Assembly: GCA_012845835.1 (NCBI GenBank)
Contig: JABAKD010000024.1
Coordinates: 4,872,109 to 4,936,108, forward strand
Reading direction: 5' to 3'
Source: Undaria pinnatifida
Taxonomy: Eukaryota; Sar; Phaeophyceae; Laminariales; Alariaceae
DNA: 64,000 bases
The position numbers were made by a program, and so were the translations under genes. Under the pieces are notes generated by a model. That model worked only from the letters and a program-made list of their open reading frames with translations. It was not told where the DNA came from and made no database searches. Shown here piece by piece: positions 29,848 through 40,501 of this stretch (the first letter of the stretch is position 1; each line of letters opens with the position of its first letter).

Positions 29848-30767
29848 TAACAGAATTTCGAGACAAAACCTAGCAGGTAGAGCCGTCTCTTCGGCCTTTG
29901 GCCCTGGCTTTAGCACGGCCGCTGACACTCCAGGCAGCCTCTGCTGTAGGCATGAACGAATGCGGTTGATTCGCAGCGAACTATCCCGCTGTGCTCGCTT
30001 CTAAGTGGCCATTGTCCATGCCCTTTCATGTCACCTCCCTTCTGTTTTGAGCTCGTCGTCGTACGGTTGAGGTACGAGGAAACCCGTACGTACTCGGTGA
30101 GAACAGCAGTATGTACGACGAGCATGAACGCCAACTGACGACATTGGCAAGCACACAACAGTAGGTGTAGCAGCAGTAGCCGAAGGGCGAAACTTCTAGC
30201 ACATAATGCAGCAACTAGTAGCAACCAGAACTACAGCAGATAGCTCAAAGTGCAGTGCGAGTGCCGTTGGCAAGTTTAGTTGTACACGCACCACTCTGTC
30301 TAATATATAACAGAATCTCGAGACAAAACCTAGCAGGTAGAAGAGCCATCTCTTCGGCCTTTGGCCCTGGCTTTAGCACGGCCGCTGACACTCCAGGCAG
30401 CCTCTGCTGTAGGCATGAACGAATGCGGTTGATTCGCAGCGAACTATCCCGCTGTGCTCGCTTCTATGGGGCCATTGTCCATGCCATTTCATGTCACCTT
30501 CTTTCTGTTTTGAGCTCGTCGTCGTACGGTTGAGGTACGAGGAAACCCGTACGTACTCGGTGAGAACAGCAGTATGTACGACGAGCATGAACGCCAACTG
30601 ACGACATTGGCAAACACACAACAGCAGGTGTAGCAGCAGTAGCCGAAGGGCGAAACTTCTAGCACATAATGCAGCAACTAGTAGCAACCAGAACTACAGC
30701 AGATAGCTCAAAGTGCAGTGCGAGTGCCGTTGGCAAGTTTAGTCGTACACGCATCACTCTGTCCAAT
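29848..30767. repeat. Tandem duplication of about 460 bp
   Basis: 29848-30307 and 30308-30767 are highly similar (TAACAGAATYTCGAGACAAA to CACTCTGTCYAATATA), with a 3 bp indel and a few substitutions. No coding potential is recognised; matched open frames on the minus strand are a consequence of the duplication. Confidence 0.93.
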
Positions 30768-32109
30768 ATATAACAACCGTTTATGTCCATATTGATGAAG
30801 AAAAAAAAAAGAAAAAAAAAATACATTTTCTGTAACAGTGATACGTCGTACGAGCGGACGTTCTGGTGTGCTCCTGCCGGGAGACCATCGAGCACACCGC
30901 ATGTTTTACCCAAACAAGAGCCAACAAGAGGCAGGGCAGGGGCCCCCAACACAGAGACACGTGACAACCACGGCCAGCTGTCGATCGCGTAATTGGCCCG
31001 TAGTCCGTGCTTCGGTGGGTGTATCGGAAATCGTTCGTAGTACTACAGCTGTAGACCGTCGAAAGACCACGTGACATGTGACATCCCGTTCTGGTGGCAG
31101 CCTCGCCAGTAGACCCCCCAAAATTTATTTTTCTTTTCTTTTTCTTGGCCCCATGCACCCATTTCCTTTCCTTTCTCTTCTTTGTTCTTTGTTTCTTTTC
31201 TCCAATTGACTTGCGTCTGTTGTGCGTATGCGTAGTGATAGATACTACGTGTGATATATACGTGGTAGTCTTTCTTGGGTGGCAAGCGGTATAGTCGGTT
31301 TTCCCAGGCGCGAGTAATGAGACGTATGCACCGGTATGGACCTGGCACATCGTATACTGACTCCCGATTTCACTTTTATATGTTTCTGGTGGAGGCATGA
31401 ATTGCGTCAGCTGTGATTTATGCGTGTACCACCTTGGGTTGTTTGTGTTTTTCCCTAGGGTATTCCTCTGCTCCAGAGTGACTGGAACCGGTCCTGTGAC
31501 CACGGACTGGATTGTGCGAGTTAATGTGAGAACGACAACAACAACTGAAATATTGCCTGTTTCTTGACCTTTCGGCTGCTTCCTGCAAATTTGGTTTTTC
31601 TGCCAACACGATTTTGAACCTTTTCGCGATTTTTTCTTTTTTGTTGTCTATTAATAGTAAGTTGAACTTCCTACCATTTGCCGCTAATTAGCCGCCTGTG
31701 CATTAGTTGCGGAACGGTCCAGCTTTAGCTTTTCTTTGATTACCACCATTTGTTTTGTAGTTGACGAAGCTTCGGCTGAGATCTGGGCTTGGCTCATAAG
31801 CTCCACACCGCCCAGCACCCCATCGCAGCGCTATAGCTCACAGCAACGAAGCTCCGAGCAGTGCCCTGCGGCTCAGCTCAGCAGCGCACCGCAGCGCAGC
31901 GCTAGCTCAGCAGAGCGAAGCGCTATGGATTGCCGTGCTCTGCCGTCGCGATCGTTCGTTGTTCATGATATCTAAAACTCCGCGTAGGCTGATATTTAGG
32001 TATTTGGCGCTTTATTCTATATCGCGTCAGCCATCGTAATATCATACAATATGGGGGAGGGAATGTAATCTCTATGCAAAGATCCTGTGTTGTTTTAATC
32101 AATTGTCAG
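30768..32109. other. No gene seen
   Basis: It contains an A-rich stretch (30795-30825) and a block of GCAGCGC/GCTCAGC short repeats (31800-31925). A 240-codon minus-strand open frame (30781-31503) has no recognisable domain and a Phe/Lys-rich composition; I do not call it. Confidence 0.4.
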
Positions 32110-32229
32110 CCGGCCGCCCCGGTGGTCTAGTGGTTTTACCCTCGAATACTACCAACGTTTGGTTGTCCTTGAGTTCGACACCCACCACGATGAAATTTGA
32201 CTTATTTGCAAAAATGCAATCAAAAAAAG
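32110..32229 (+). mobile_element. Short tRNA-derived SINE or tRNA pseudogene
   Basis: Box A-like TGGTCTAGTGG and box B-like GAGTTCGACACCC with an intervening anticodon-arm-sized segment, then about 40 bp and a CAAAAAAAG tail. The acceptor stem does not pair, so it is not a working tRNA. Its head GCCGCCCCGGTGG resembles the larger SINE at 39249. Confidence 0.5.
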
Positions 32230-33654
32230 ATATCAACTGCTGAGAGCGCCTGCTAGGTACAATTCGACGCGAGTCGACGAGGGAAGAAAATGCTCGATTC
32301 TCCTCGCGGTAAAAAATGAAGGCGCGTGCCGAAGTGGGGAGGGAGGAGGAGGGCCCGCTATGTGACCCCGGATCTGAGTTACTACTGGGAAGGAGCGCGA
32401 GAATGGTGCGGGGATGACAAATGGGATGAAGAAAAAAAAATGTTGCAAAGAAAGGTATATGATTATTTCTACCAGTAAATAATATGTCAGTCTCTAGGAA
32501 ATACGCACGGCACCATCAGCAGTCGTCATGGTAGAGACGCTCCGGATATTATGTATTGAGGGGACGCGTCCGATTTCGACAACGTGAAAGCACCCACGAA
32601 GCAAAGATAGCAGACACACATATCCCGCCTCCTCGAGAAAAAACAGAGAAGAAGCGCTACGCCAACCTCCCGTACGAGCAAAGCCACCTCCGCACCTATC
32701 TTAGACAACGCCGACGCAACGAGAGATCGCCCTCCTCTTCTTCGTTTTTCTCCTCGCCCGCAACCACGCAGACCAATCAATGCGACAGCCTTTACGTAAC
32801 AAACAAAGCAATCTTCTTCCAAAACCTCGCCGGCTGACATGTCCTCATGTCGACGTTTGATGCAAACCGACTTTGCATCCTGTCGACTTCGAACCTCCAC
32901 TGCCACGGGGACAGCAGTGCAGTCTCTTCATTAATGCCAAGGCTTCTTTTGTTTCGCCTAGAGGCGACGCAGGTTCTCAATAATACTCTTTTCGGTATTT
33001 TTGTTTGATAGACGCCAACTTTTACTTGACGGCGCATTTAACATAGTGTGTTTCGCCTATCCTTGCCTTCTTTGTTGTATAATATTACGTTTTTTTTCTG
33101 TCAAACCATAACTTTCATAATCCCATGTTCGTATTAAACTCTTGGCATTACTTTAAAGTTCAATGCATGCCGAATCGGACAGCTACACCTTAAGTTGTCG
33201 AAGTGCTGCCCTGCCCTACCCGAAGCATGGGCGCCGGCGGATGCCGGCACCCATGCGGAGCCCTTGTATGCAATATATATATATTTAAACTGGGGAGGCT
33301 ATTTAGTTCAAATGTCCACGTCCATCCGAGAGAGACGATATCAAACCGCATTAAGCATTGCCTTTAGGCCAAGGCCAGCAATTACCTCAAGGTAACCGGC
33401 AGTTTTTGTATTTGATAGGATGGCGTTCTGTATTCGGGATGACCATGAAATGAGATGGACAGAGCCCGCCAGCCAGATGTTGTCCGGACCCTGCTGGAAC
33501 TAACAAAGCTGTGTCTCCACTACGTTTTCGGAGCTAAAACAAAATGAGTAGTCACCTCAAGGACTATCTTAATAGACAGACCTGCCAGGGGATCTCCTCT
33601 TGTGTCTCCGCTCAATCACTTCACACTTGGCTCCGTGAAAATTTTGCATAGGCC
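32230..33654. other. No clear gene
   Basis: Open frames of 93 (plus) and 126 (minus) codons overlap at 32526-32906, but neither carries a motif I recognise, and no splice context supports them. Confidence 0.35.
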
Positions 33655-34325
33655 AAGGCTTTGATGGGGGGGGGTACCCTCCTTCTCAGTACCGGGTTAG
33701 AAGAGCTACTCGCACGAGTGACGCTATACCTCACGGACAGACAATAACACTTTCGGTTGTTTGGTTTGCGCAGCTTAGCTTACCGTTCCATGTGGCGGAT
33801 TCATATCGCAAAGTTAGCAAACCACAAAAGTTCAAGACCGCAAAGGAACAGGGGGTCGCTCGCGCGAGTGACCCCGATTCACCGCAAGAAAAAGCCCCCC
33901 ATAGGGGCCCTCTTATCGTAGTCTTGGTCTTTAAAAAACAAGGATTACCCCAGGTTGGACTTTTTTTTCGATGTCTTGCCGCGCCCGTTAGCTCAGCAGG
34001 TAACGCCTTCTGCCCGGCTGAATTCGTTGGAGTTAAACTCGCGTGCTACGATAGAAAACCGAGGCTACGGTAGGGGGGGTACCCCCATTTTCACTGGTGT
34101 GTTTAAGCCACTCGCACGAGTGGCTCTGTACGCCACAGATGCAGATGGTTTAGGCACTTGTTTCGGCGCAGCTTAGATCACCTTTGCATTGCGAATTAAT
34201 TTCGCCAATGTAAAACGTGAAGCAAACGAAAATTCGCATAGGAACAAAGGGGTTACTCGCGCGAGTGACCCCTGGCTACTGAAATAAAAGGCCCAAAAGG
34301 GGACCCCCCTACCGTAGCCTGGGTC
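33655..34325 (+). mobile_element. Two MITE family C copies flanking a tRNA-like stretch
   Basis: 33655-33934 (ends decayed) and 34062-34325 (AGGCTACGGTAGGGGGGG to CCCCCCTACCGTAGCCT, well kept). Both show the ACTCGCRCGAGTGR palindrome near each end. Confidence 0.75.
33984..34050 (+). tRNA. tRNA-like remnant (not functional)
   Basis: GCGCCCGTTAGCTCAGCAGG followed by TAACGCC is a near-perfect tRNA 5' half (7 bp acceptor strand plus box A). The 3' half (GGAGTTAAACTCG) has a broken box B and no matching acceptor strand. Confidence 0.35.
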
Positions 34326-34331
34326 AGAAGT

Positions 34332-34547
34332 ATTAAGGTATACCTCTTTTTGGCTGAAATAGTTTGTATTAAGGTATACCTCTTTTTGGCGGAATTTTTT
34401 TGTGTTCAGGTATACCTCTTTTTGGCGGAAATTGTTAGTATTAAGGTATACCTCTTTTTGGCGGAAATTGTTGGTATTAAGGTATACCTCTTTTTGCCGG
34501 AAATTGTTGGTATTAAGGTATACCTCTTTTTGGCGGAAATTGTTGCC
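34332..34547 (+). repeat. 36 bp tandem array (6 units) inside a MITE family A copy
   Basis: Units read ATTAAGGTATACCTCTTTTT then GGCGGAAATTGTTGGT, six in a row with few changes. The unit is the terminal segment of family A; the element then continues to its right terminus at 34778. Confidence 0.93.
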
Positions 34548-34778
34548 GAATGACGGGGCTCCTCAGCCCAAAATTGGCGGAAAAAATGGATTATTTGTTT
34601 TCAACACGATTTCTCGTTGTACACCTAGGCTACTATAGATTTTTTTTATCCGGGATCATAGCAGTTTAATAATATATATTTTTGTCCAAATCAGTTTCTT
34701 GGGTTACGAAAGGTCTTGAGCTCCGGGGGTGAGAGACCTCAGCAAAAAAAGTGGTGCATGTCTATCGTAGCACACGTC
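34548..34778 (+). mobile_element. MITE family A, remainder of the copy
   Basis: GAATGACGGGGCTCCTCAGC through TCTTGAGCTCC to GTCTATCGTAGCACACGTC. Confidence 0.75.
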
Positions 34779-34875
34779 GTTATCCCACGGTACGTAGGGG
34801 TTTCATTTTCTAGGGCGTTTTTTTTTCAGCTTCTCAGCTTGCGAAACTACCGATTATAGTATGTAAATTTGGCGG

Positions 34876-35215
34876 TAGCCCGGGGGCCCCGAACTTCCCT
34901 TTAACGAAATCGACGGTTTTGAAACCAGCTTACGGCCGCATCTCCTGAAATCCGGTTTCCATTGAGACCCGGACGTCATCATTCGATAGCCCTTCATGCA
35001 AAACAAGAAAACGTATGGAAACTTTTTGTCAATGGCACCCTTCCTCGTGTCGAGCAGCCGTGAAACGTTCGATAAAATAAAACCGCTTCCTCGTGTCGAG
35101 CAGCCGTGAAACGTCCGATAAAAGAAAACCGCTTCCTCGTGTCGAGCAGCCGTTAAACGTCCGATGAAAGAAAACCGCTGGTTTGGGGAGGGGGGCTATT
35201 GTAGTAAGAATCACT
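34876..35215 (-). mobile_element. MITE family B with internal triplication
   Basis: Inverse copy (CGGTAGCCCGGGGGCCCC at the left, GGGGAGGGGGGCTATTGTAG at the right). CTTCCTCGTGTCGAGCAGCC plus AAACG.. occurs three times in tandem (about 35042, 35090, 35136). Confidence 0.78.
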
Positions 35216-35715
35216 CTAACAGTATACACCTTTTACGGGACCCGCGTCGTATAGGGATTTTAGCACCAGCTGCTCATAGAAAATGTTGATCGGGTGATGT
35301 ATATTGGGATCATCGTGTTAGGAATGCAGCAAATTCCTAGAATCTAATGCACCCGTACGATAGCGTGGGATGACTCGTTGAAGAAACGGGTTCGGGTTCG
35401 CACCTCATCTCGGACGTCAAATTTTATAGAAGCGCTTACGATTTGAGCCCTGAACCGATGTCTACATCTGGGCCCCCGGGAATCTGGAACGGAGTTTGGG
35501 TAGGCGCGTACGGCCGTACACGAAGATCCGGCAAAACCGATACGTTCCAAACATCCTGCCGTTCCGAAAGCTGGTGAATACTGTACGGGTTTCCCGCTGG
35601 GCGGAACAATTGATACCGGTACGTTATCTACCATGTACCTCCGACCAAGGCTACGTTAGGGCGGGGGGGGGGGGGCATGTTAAGGGGGGCATGTTAAGGG
35701 GGGGTGTTATAAGGT

Positions 35716-36080
35716 TTAGTTTTGGGTACGCTATTGGTTAACCTTTTGCAAGTGGTCAAACGGACTAATACCCCGCTAATACCTTAACAAATGGCGTCGT
35801 CGGGAGGACCATGGTTTTTTGGGGGGTCATGGGTTCCAATCCCACCATCCACAATACTAAACTTTTGCAGACTTTCCCCATGTCCAACTTGCAAAATACT
35901 CTCTTCGGTATCCCCAGGAAATGAAACCGATTGGACATTAACAGGTCCGGCCGTATATCCGGCCGACCTGCTATCCCGCCGTTTCAGGGAGGGAGAGTGT
36001 TTATGAGGCTAAGTTTGGGTAAGCTATTGGTCAACCTTTTGCAAGTGGTCAAGCGGACTAATACCCCACTAATTCATTAA
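35716..36080. repeat. Direct repeats of about 70 bp around 215 bp
   Basis: TTTTGCAAGTGGTCAAACGG plus ACTAATACCCC at 35751 is repeated at 36037. The pair encloses 35791-36005, which shows no coding potential. It could be a small element's ends or a local duplication. Confidence 0.55.
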
Positions 36081-36085
36081 CAGGG

Positions 36086-36200
36086 GTGTACTCAGTTGTT
36101 GCTTGCCTCAGCCATTTTTGACCATTAACCACGCATTCCTTTCGAGACGGAGCACCGTTCCTACTCCTAATAGAGGCACCTCCAACATTTGGGCGCTCAT
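36086..36200 (-). repeat. Short R320-related repeat, inverted
   Basis: GTACTCAGTTGTTGCTTGCC ... TTTCGAGACGGAGCACCGTT, the reverse of the 3896 copy. Confidence 0.65.
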
Positions 36201-36309
36201 TACGCTTCTTCCATATATATACTACTACATAGAAACTGTTTGCTTGTCCTGTCCCCGTCCTGTTTCACCGTCTGCAGCCACCATTTATCTCCTAGGCTAA
36301 CCACGGTAG

Positions 36310-36842
36310 ACTGATTCTACGATAGCCCCCCTCCACGAGCAGCGATTTTCTTTAACGAAGGTGTCACGACTGTTCGGCACGAGGAAGAATGGCACGAAAA
36401 CGTAATCTTCATGTATTTTCCCGTCTGCAAAGGACTATCGAACGAAGACCGTCGGGATGGCGAGGGTCGCCGTATTTTAGTAGATACGGCCGGGAGCTGG
36501 CTTCAAAACCGGCGATTTCGTTAAGGAAAAAATGGGGGGGCTACCGCAGAACGACTCGTGAATGGTTGTGATAGTTTGCAGCCGGCTCGGGGCCATTCGC
36601 GCGAGTGCACCCCCTGCTCCTTGCTGCAGGCTTATAATAAGAGCTTCGTGCTGTTTTAATTATTTCGATGTGAATCCGCACTGGAATTGCTAGCAATAGG
36701 CTGCGCCAAACAAAAAAAAGCGCGTCTGATACGAAAAGTGATTTCGTCAGTGAAAGGTACGGAGTTGCTCGTGCGACTGGCTCGACTCCAGCTTTGACAA
36801 CGGGGGTATTAACCCCCCCCCTCACCCATAGTCTTGGTCCTC
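36310..36842. mobile_element. MITE family B copy followed by decayed family C copy
   Basis: 36310-36556 runs from GATTCTACGATAGCCCCCC to GGGGGGGCTACCGCAGAACG. 36590-36842 has family C marks (CATTCGCGCGAGTGCACCCC; GTGCGACTGGCTC) but poor ends. Confidence 0.7.
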
Positions 36843-36954
36843 CTGTAGCTCACAGCAAGTATCATCATCACACGAGTGTTTTTTTTCTTGCGAAGGGTGC
36901 GATGCTGTTTGTTGTTGAATCCTGCGGGGGGGGGGGGAAGAGAAAACCAGGTAG

Positions 36955-36955
36955 C

Positions 36956-37046
<91 letters not shown>

Positions 37047-37078
37047 GCTGTTGTTGTTGTTGTTGTTGTTGCTGTTCT
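36955..37078 (+). repeat. TTG microsatellite
   Basis: About 40 uninterrupted or nearly uninterrupted TTG units with two TGC variants near the end. Confidence 0.98.
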
Positions 37079-37367
37079 CTTCACATCAAACCGCTCTTTC
37101 CACCCAACGACCTCAGCACACCCAGAGTCCGTTGTCGATTCTTCATCCTAGAGAGCTACAAATTATGCGGTCACAGACGACTGTGAAACAGAGTAAACCA
37201 ACCAGCTCGCAATTCATCAAGAAAAAAAGTGAGAGTGAAGTGCGCTAGCGTGTACCGGGTACGAGAACACAACAAAAACAATTCAGACCAGCAAAAAAAA
37301 AGACAAAAAGGAAAAAAAGCCTAAAAGAAAAAAAAGGAAACCAGGTGCTGTACTGCATCAAATTGTT

Positions 37368-38123
37368 GACGCATGCTACGACAGAGGTGCGCGTATTATT
37401 GTTATTATTGTTTTTTTTTATGCGTGTTACGATGGAGGTATAGCAATTTTCGTCGTAAATTGTATTAAGGTATACCTCTTTCTGGCGAAAACGTTTTATG
37501 AATGACGGGGCTCCTTAACCCAAAATCGTCGTAAAATGTATTAAGGTGTACCTTTTTCTGGCGAAAACGTGTTCTGAATGACGGGGCTCCTTAACCCAAA
37601 ATCGTCGGGAAAAAAAATGGTCATTTTTTGTTCTTCTGCATGGTTCTCATCGTGTACCTAGGTAGGCCATGTGGGATTTTTTTTCGTCCGCGGCAGCAGC
37701 TTTGTTTTTCTCCTGATCAGTTTTGGGAGAGGTATTAACCCGTTTAGAGCTCCCAAACCCCTCTCTATACTAATTCCAAGTAGTTTTGTCCCCGAAAACG
37801 GGTTTCCAGTTGTAAAAGTGTTAAGCTACCAAAAACCCAGAAAACAAAGTGAGGCTCTCCACGCGAGAAGCACTCTAAAAATAAAAGTACTATTATTAAT
37901 ACCGAACGAACGATCCTCCGGCCCCTAGTGATATCAACAGTAGGTGTATACACGTGAAACAAATCGCAAAACAAAACCAAGAACCAAAAAAACAAACGAA
38001 TGAATTCCGACCGATTTCGGGGTTTAAAGTGGAGCCCCACGCGTCGTTCAGAAAAAGTTGTATCATGATGAAAAAAAAAAAGAAGGCGCCACGTATGCCT
38101 CTCTTACCATCGTAGCATCCGTC
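37368..38123 (+). mobile_element. MITE family A composite with nested TTAA MITE
   Basis: It starts GACGCATGCTACGACAGAGG and ends CTTACCATCGTAGCATCCGTC. The GAATGACGGGGCTCCTTAAC block occurs twice. The nested 90 bp element (37735-37824) splits GGGAGAGGT-TTAA-GCT at its TTAA. 37860-38090 is other inserted sequence. Confidence 0.7.
37735..37824 (+). mobile_element. TTAA-type MITE (90 bp), copy c
   Basis: TTAACCCGTTTAGAGCTCCC to GTTGTAAAAGTGTTAA. Uninterrupted family A copies read AGGTCTTAAGCTCCC at this place, so the TTAA is the target and is duplicated. Confidence 0.85.
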
Positions 38124-38192
38124 GGCTTCCTTGTTCGCTTTTTTCCCCTCGGGTTTTCTCATGTCTGGGACACACGCCATTATTACAATCGT

Positions 38193-38830
38193 AGGCGCAT
38201 GCTACGATAGAGGTATATGGTATACCCGTTTTTGGCTGAAAACTTTTCTGAATGACGGGGTTCCTTAACCCAAAATCGTCGGAAATGCGCCATATTAAGG
38301 TATACCTTTTTTTGGTTATTTTGTTTTCTGAATGACGGGGCTCCTTAACCCCAAATCGTCGGAAATGCGCCATATTAAGGTATACCTTTTTTTGGTTATT
38401 TTGTTTTCTGAATGACGGGGCTCCTTAACCCAAAATCGTCGGAAATGCGCCATATTAAGGTATACCTTTTTTTGGTTATTTTGTTTTCTGAATGACGGGG
38501 CTCCTTAACCCAAAATCGTCGGAAATGCGCCATATTAAGGTATACCTTTTTTTGGTTATTTTGTTTTCTGAATGACGGGGCTCCTTAACCCAAAATCGTC
38601 AAAAAATTCTTCTTTTTTTTTGGCACATTTTTTTTTTTCTTCGTTTTTTCAAGTACCTAGGCTGTAATATGGGATCCTCCCATCATTGGGTTTTCACTTA
38701 CTTTTCGTTTCTTCTCGGAAGTTAGTTTCGGTTGGGGAGGGGAATTGAGCTCGTTTGAGTTTTTTGGAGCAACAGAAAAGAATGGGTGAACCTATTGTCA
38801 TCATCGTGGCTATGGTCAGTAGCGCGGCAA
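38193..38830 (+). mobile_element. MITE family A with 80 bp internal array
   Basis: It starts GGCGCATGCTACGATAGAGG. Four near-identical 80 bp units (38281-38600) contain GGAAATGCGCCATATTAAGG, then TTTGGTTATTTTG, then GAATGACGGGGCTCCTTAAC. The tail block (CAAGTACCTAGG, GTTAGTTTCGGTTGGGGAGG) follows; the right end is decayed. Confidence 0.8.
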
Positions 38831-38932
38831 AGGGGCGCCATTTTTTACCAATACTACTCTTCACTTGAAGAGCTCTCGACCTCGCCCAAAAACGTATTTC
38901 AGTAAATCGGAAGAGCAAACCGATAACCAAAC

Positions 38933-39249
38933 TTTTTTTGTTTTTTGTTTTCACACTTCTACATTCAGCTTCTGGACAAGATATGGTCACACAGGTAGGT
39001 GTCGTCCCTTCCCCCCCCACCCCGGTTCTCGCCTTCAACTTTTATCGCGCATAGGGTTAAGCAATCCCACTGCTCGTCGATTTTTCATCGAGTGTTGCTA
39101 ACTCACGCTCTCGCGCTTTCCACAAGTCAACTTGTGCACAAGAAAAAGTCCCTGCGAACTTATACGAGTATGCACTCGGTGGGGCTCGAACTCACGAAAA
39201 AACTGATCTATATCAGGCTCGAGGATATTCTGATACGCCACCGGGGCGA
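38933..39249 (-). mobile_element. tRNA-derived SINE, full-length copy
   Basis: Minus strand: box A TGGCGTATCAGA, box B GAGTTCGAGCCCC, then GTGAGTTAGCAACACTCGAT uninterrupted, a body, and an A-rich tail (T-rich on plus, 38933-38951). This copy proves that the sequence at 17901/22410 was once continuous. Confidence 0.78.
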
Positions 39250-39338
39250 CCGGCAATACCTATGGCCTCCTAGGTACACTATTTTTATTTTGAGAATCGA
39301 TAGCGAGATTCGGACAATTTTTTTTGTGCTAACGAGGG

Positions 39339-39608
39339 TGTAAAGTTACAGGGGGGGGACACAGAGTGCCCCCTGCAGGTCTGCCAATTGAGCAGGTTCT
39401 CGGAGAGTACTCACTTTCGTTTCCTTCGTAGAGACGTAGCTTTATTCGAGTCCACCAGAGCCCCGGATAGCTTCTGAGATCGGAGGCGCGTGCCTCCGAT
39501 CTGAATCTAACTTTCCCGAATATAAAACGCTAACCGTATCATACGAAACCCAACCAAATTATCTCAAATTCGAATAAATTACAGGCCTTTCGAGGCCGTG
39601 TCTTAACA
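39339..39608 (-). mobile_element. 3' LTR of decayed Ty3/gypsy element
   Basis: 270 bp; on minus it begins TGTTAAGA and ends TAACTTTACA. It differs from its partner at 43859-44129 by roughly 20 positions by eye. AGGG lies just outside (39335-39338). Confidence 0.85.
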
Positions 39609-40500
39609 CTAGCCCACCTTGATGAGTCGCATATGCAGAAATATGGGAGATTCGGGGAAACTCCGGTTCTACGAACTAGACCATGAGTCGAAGATGCGGA
39701 TCCTCAAAACCCACTCCCACACCTCTAACCGTCTGGCTATGGAGCCAGGAACACGCGAAGAAAAGCAGTTGAAAGAAACGCAGACCCGACAACAAGGCAA
39801 AAGTCACCCATCAAACACCCTGCCGCGTGCCGCCGGTGTGGCGGGGGGGGGCAGAAAAGGCTCTAGAACCTGCCGCATGTCGCCGGTGTAGTGGGGAGGG
39901 GCAGGAAAGGCTCTACGGCAAACCAACCACAGATAAGGTACTATGGTGTGGCGAGCCCTCGTCGAAATGGAGGGGAACACAGGCGCCAACACAAGGGAGA
40001 AGTCATGCGAAAAACCTCCCGCGGGCCATCGGCAAGGCGGGGGGTTAGACGAGGAAACGACGAATACCCGGGATGGAAGGTGGCAACACCTACAGCCCCG
40101 CTAAGGGGGAAAGTTTTTAGACGAAAAAACAAAGTAGAACAAATACAACACACAAAAGATAAAAGATGACACACAGACCCGTACATAGCCCTGTACCACG
40201 TTACGCGCGAACAGGGTACCCTGGTCGCCCCCCGGCTCTGGGCTGCGGAGGGCGTCGGCCGGGCGAAATTGAACAATGACGAAAAAGCGACAGCCCTGCG
40301 CCTCAGATAGCGGCGTTTTAATCGAACCGTGGTCCGGCACTGAGCAGGGGGCTCCGGCAGGAGAGAAAGAAAAATTAATGGAAGAACCGCCCCAAAACCC
40401 GACGAAGACCCTCAGGACACTACGAACAACCCAAAGGAAAAGACTCAAAACTCATAACCCCAAAATTGAAGAACTATCGAGAAGCGTTGGCGGCTTGGAA
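39609..40500 (-). other. 3' untranslated/internal part of the Ty3/gypsy element
   Basis: Between the end of integrase and the 3' LTR. A repeated CTGCCGCGTGCCGCCGGTGTG / CTGCCGCATGTCGCCGGTGT motif (39821, 39869) is present. I see no chromodomain. A 90-codon plus-strand frame (39619-39891) is not recognised. Confidence 0.4.
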
Positions 40501-40501
40501 G

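Noticed and set aside
30781-31503. 240-codon minus-strand open frame
   Set aside because: No domain, no splice support, compositionally odd (Phe- and Lys-rich runs); treated as chance.
33984-34050. Functional tRNA gene
   Set aside because: The 5' half is good, but the T-arm and 3' acceptor strand do not pair; listed only as a remnant.
36794-37248. Poly-Cys, poly-Leu, poly-Val and poly-Thr frames
   Set aside because: TTG microsatellite.
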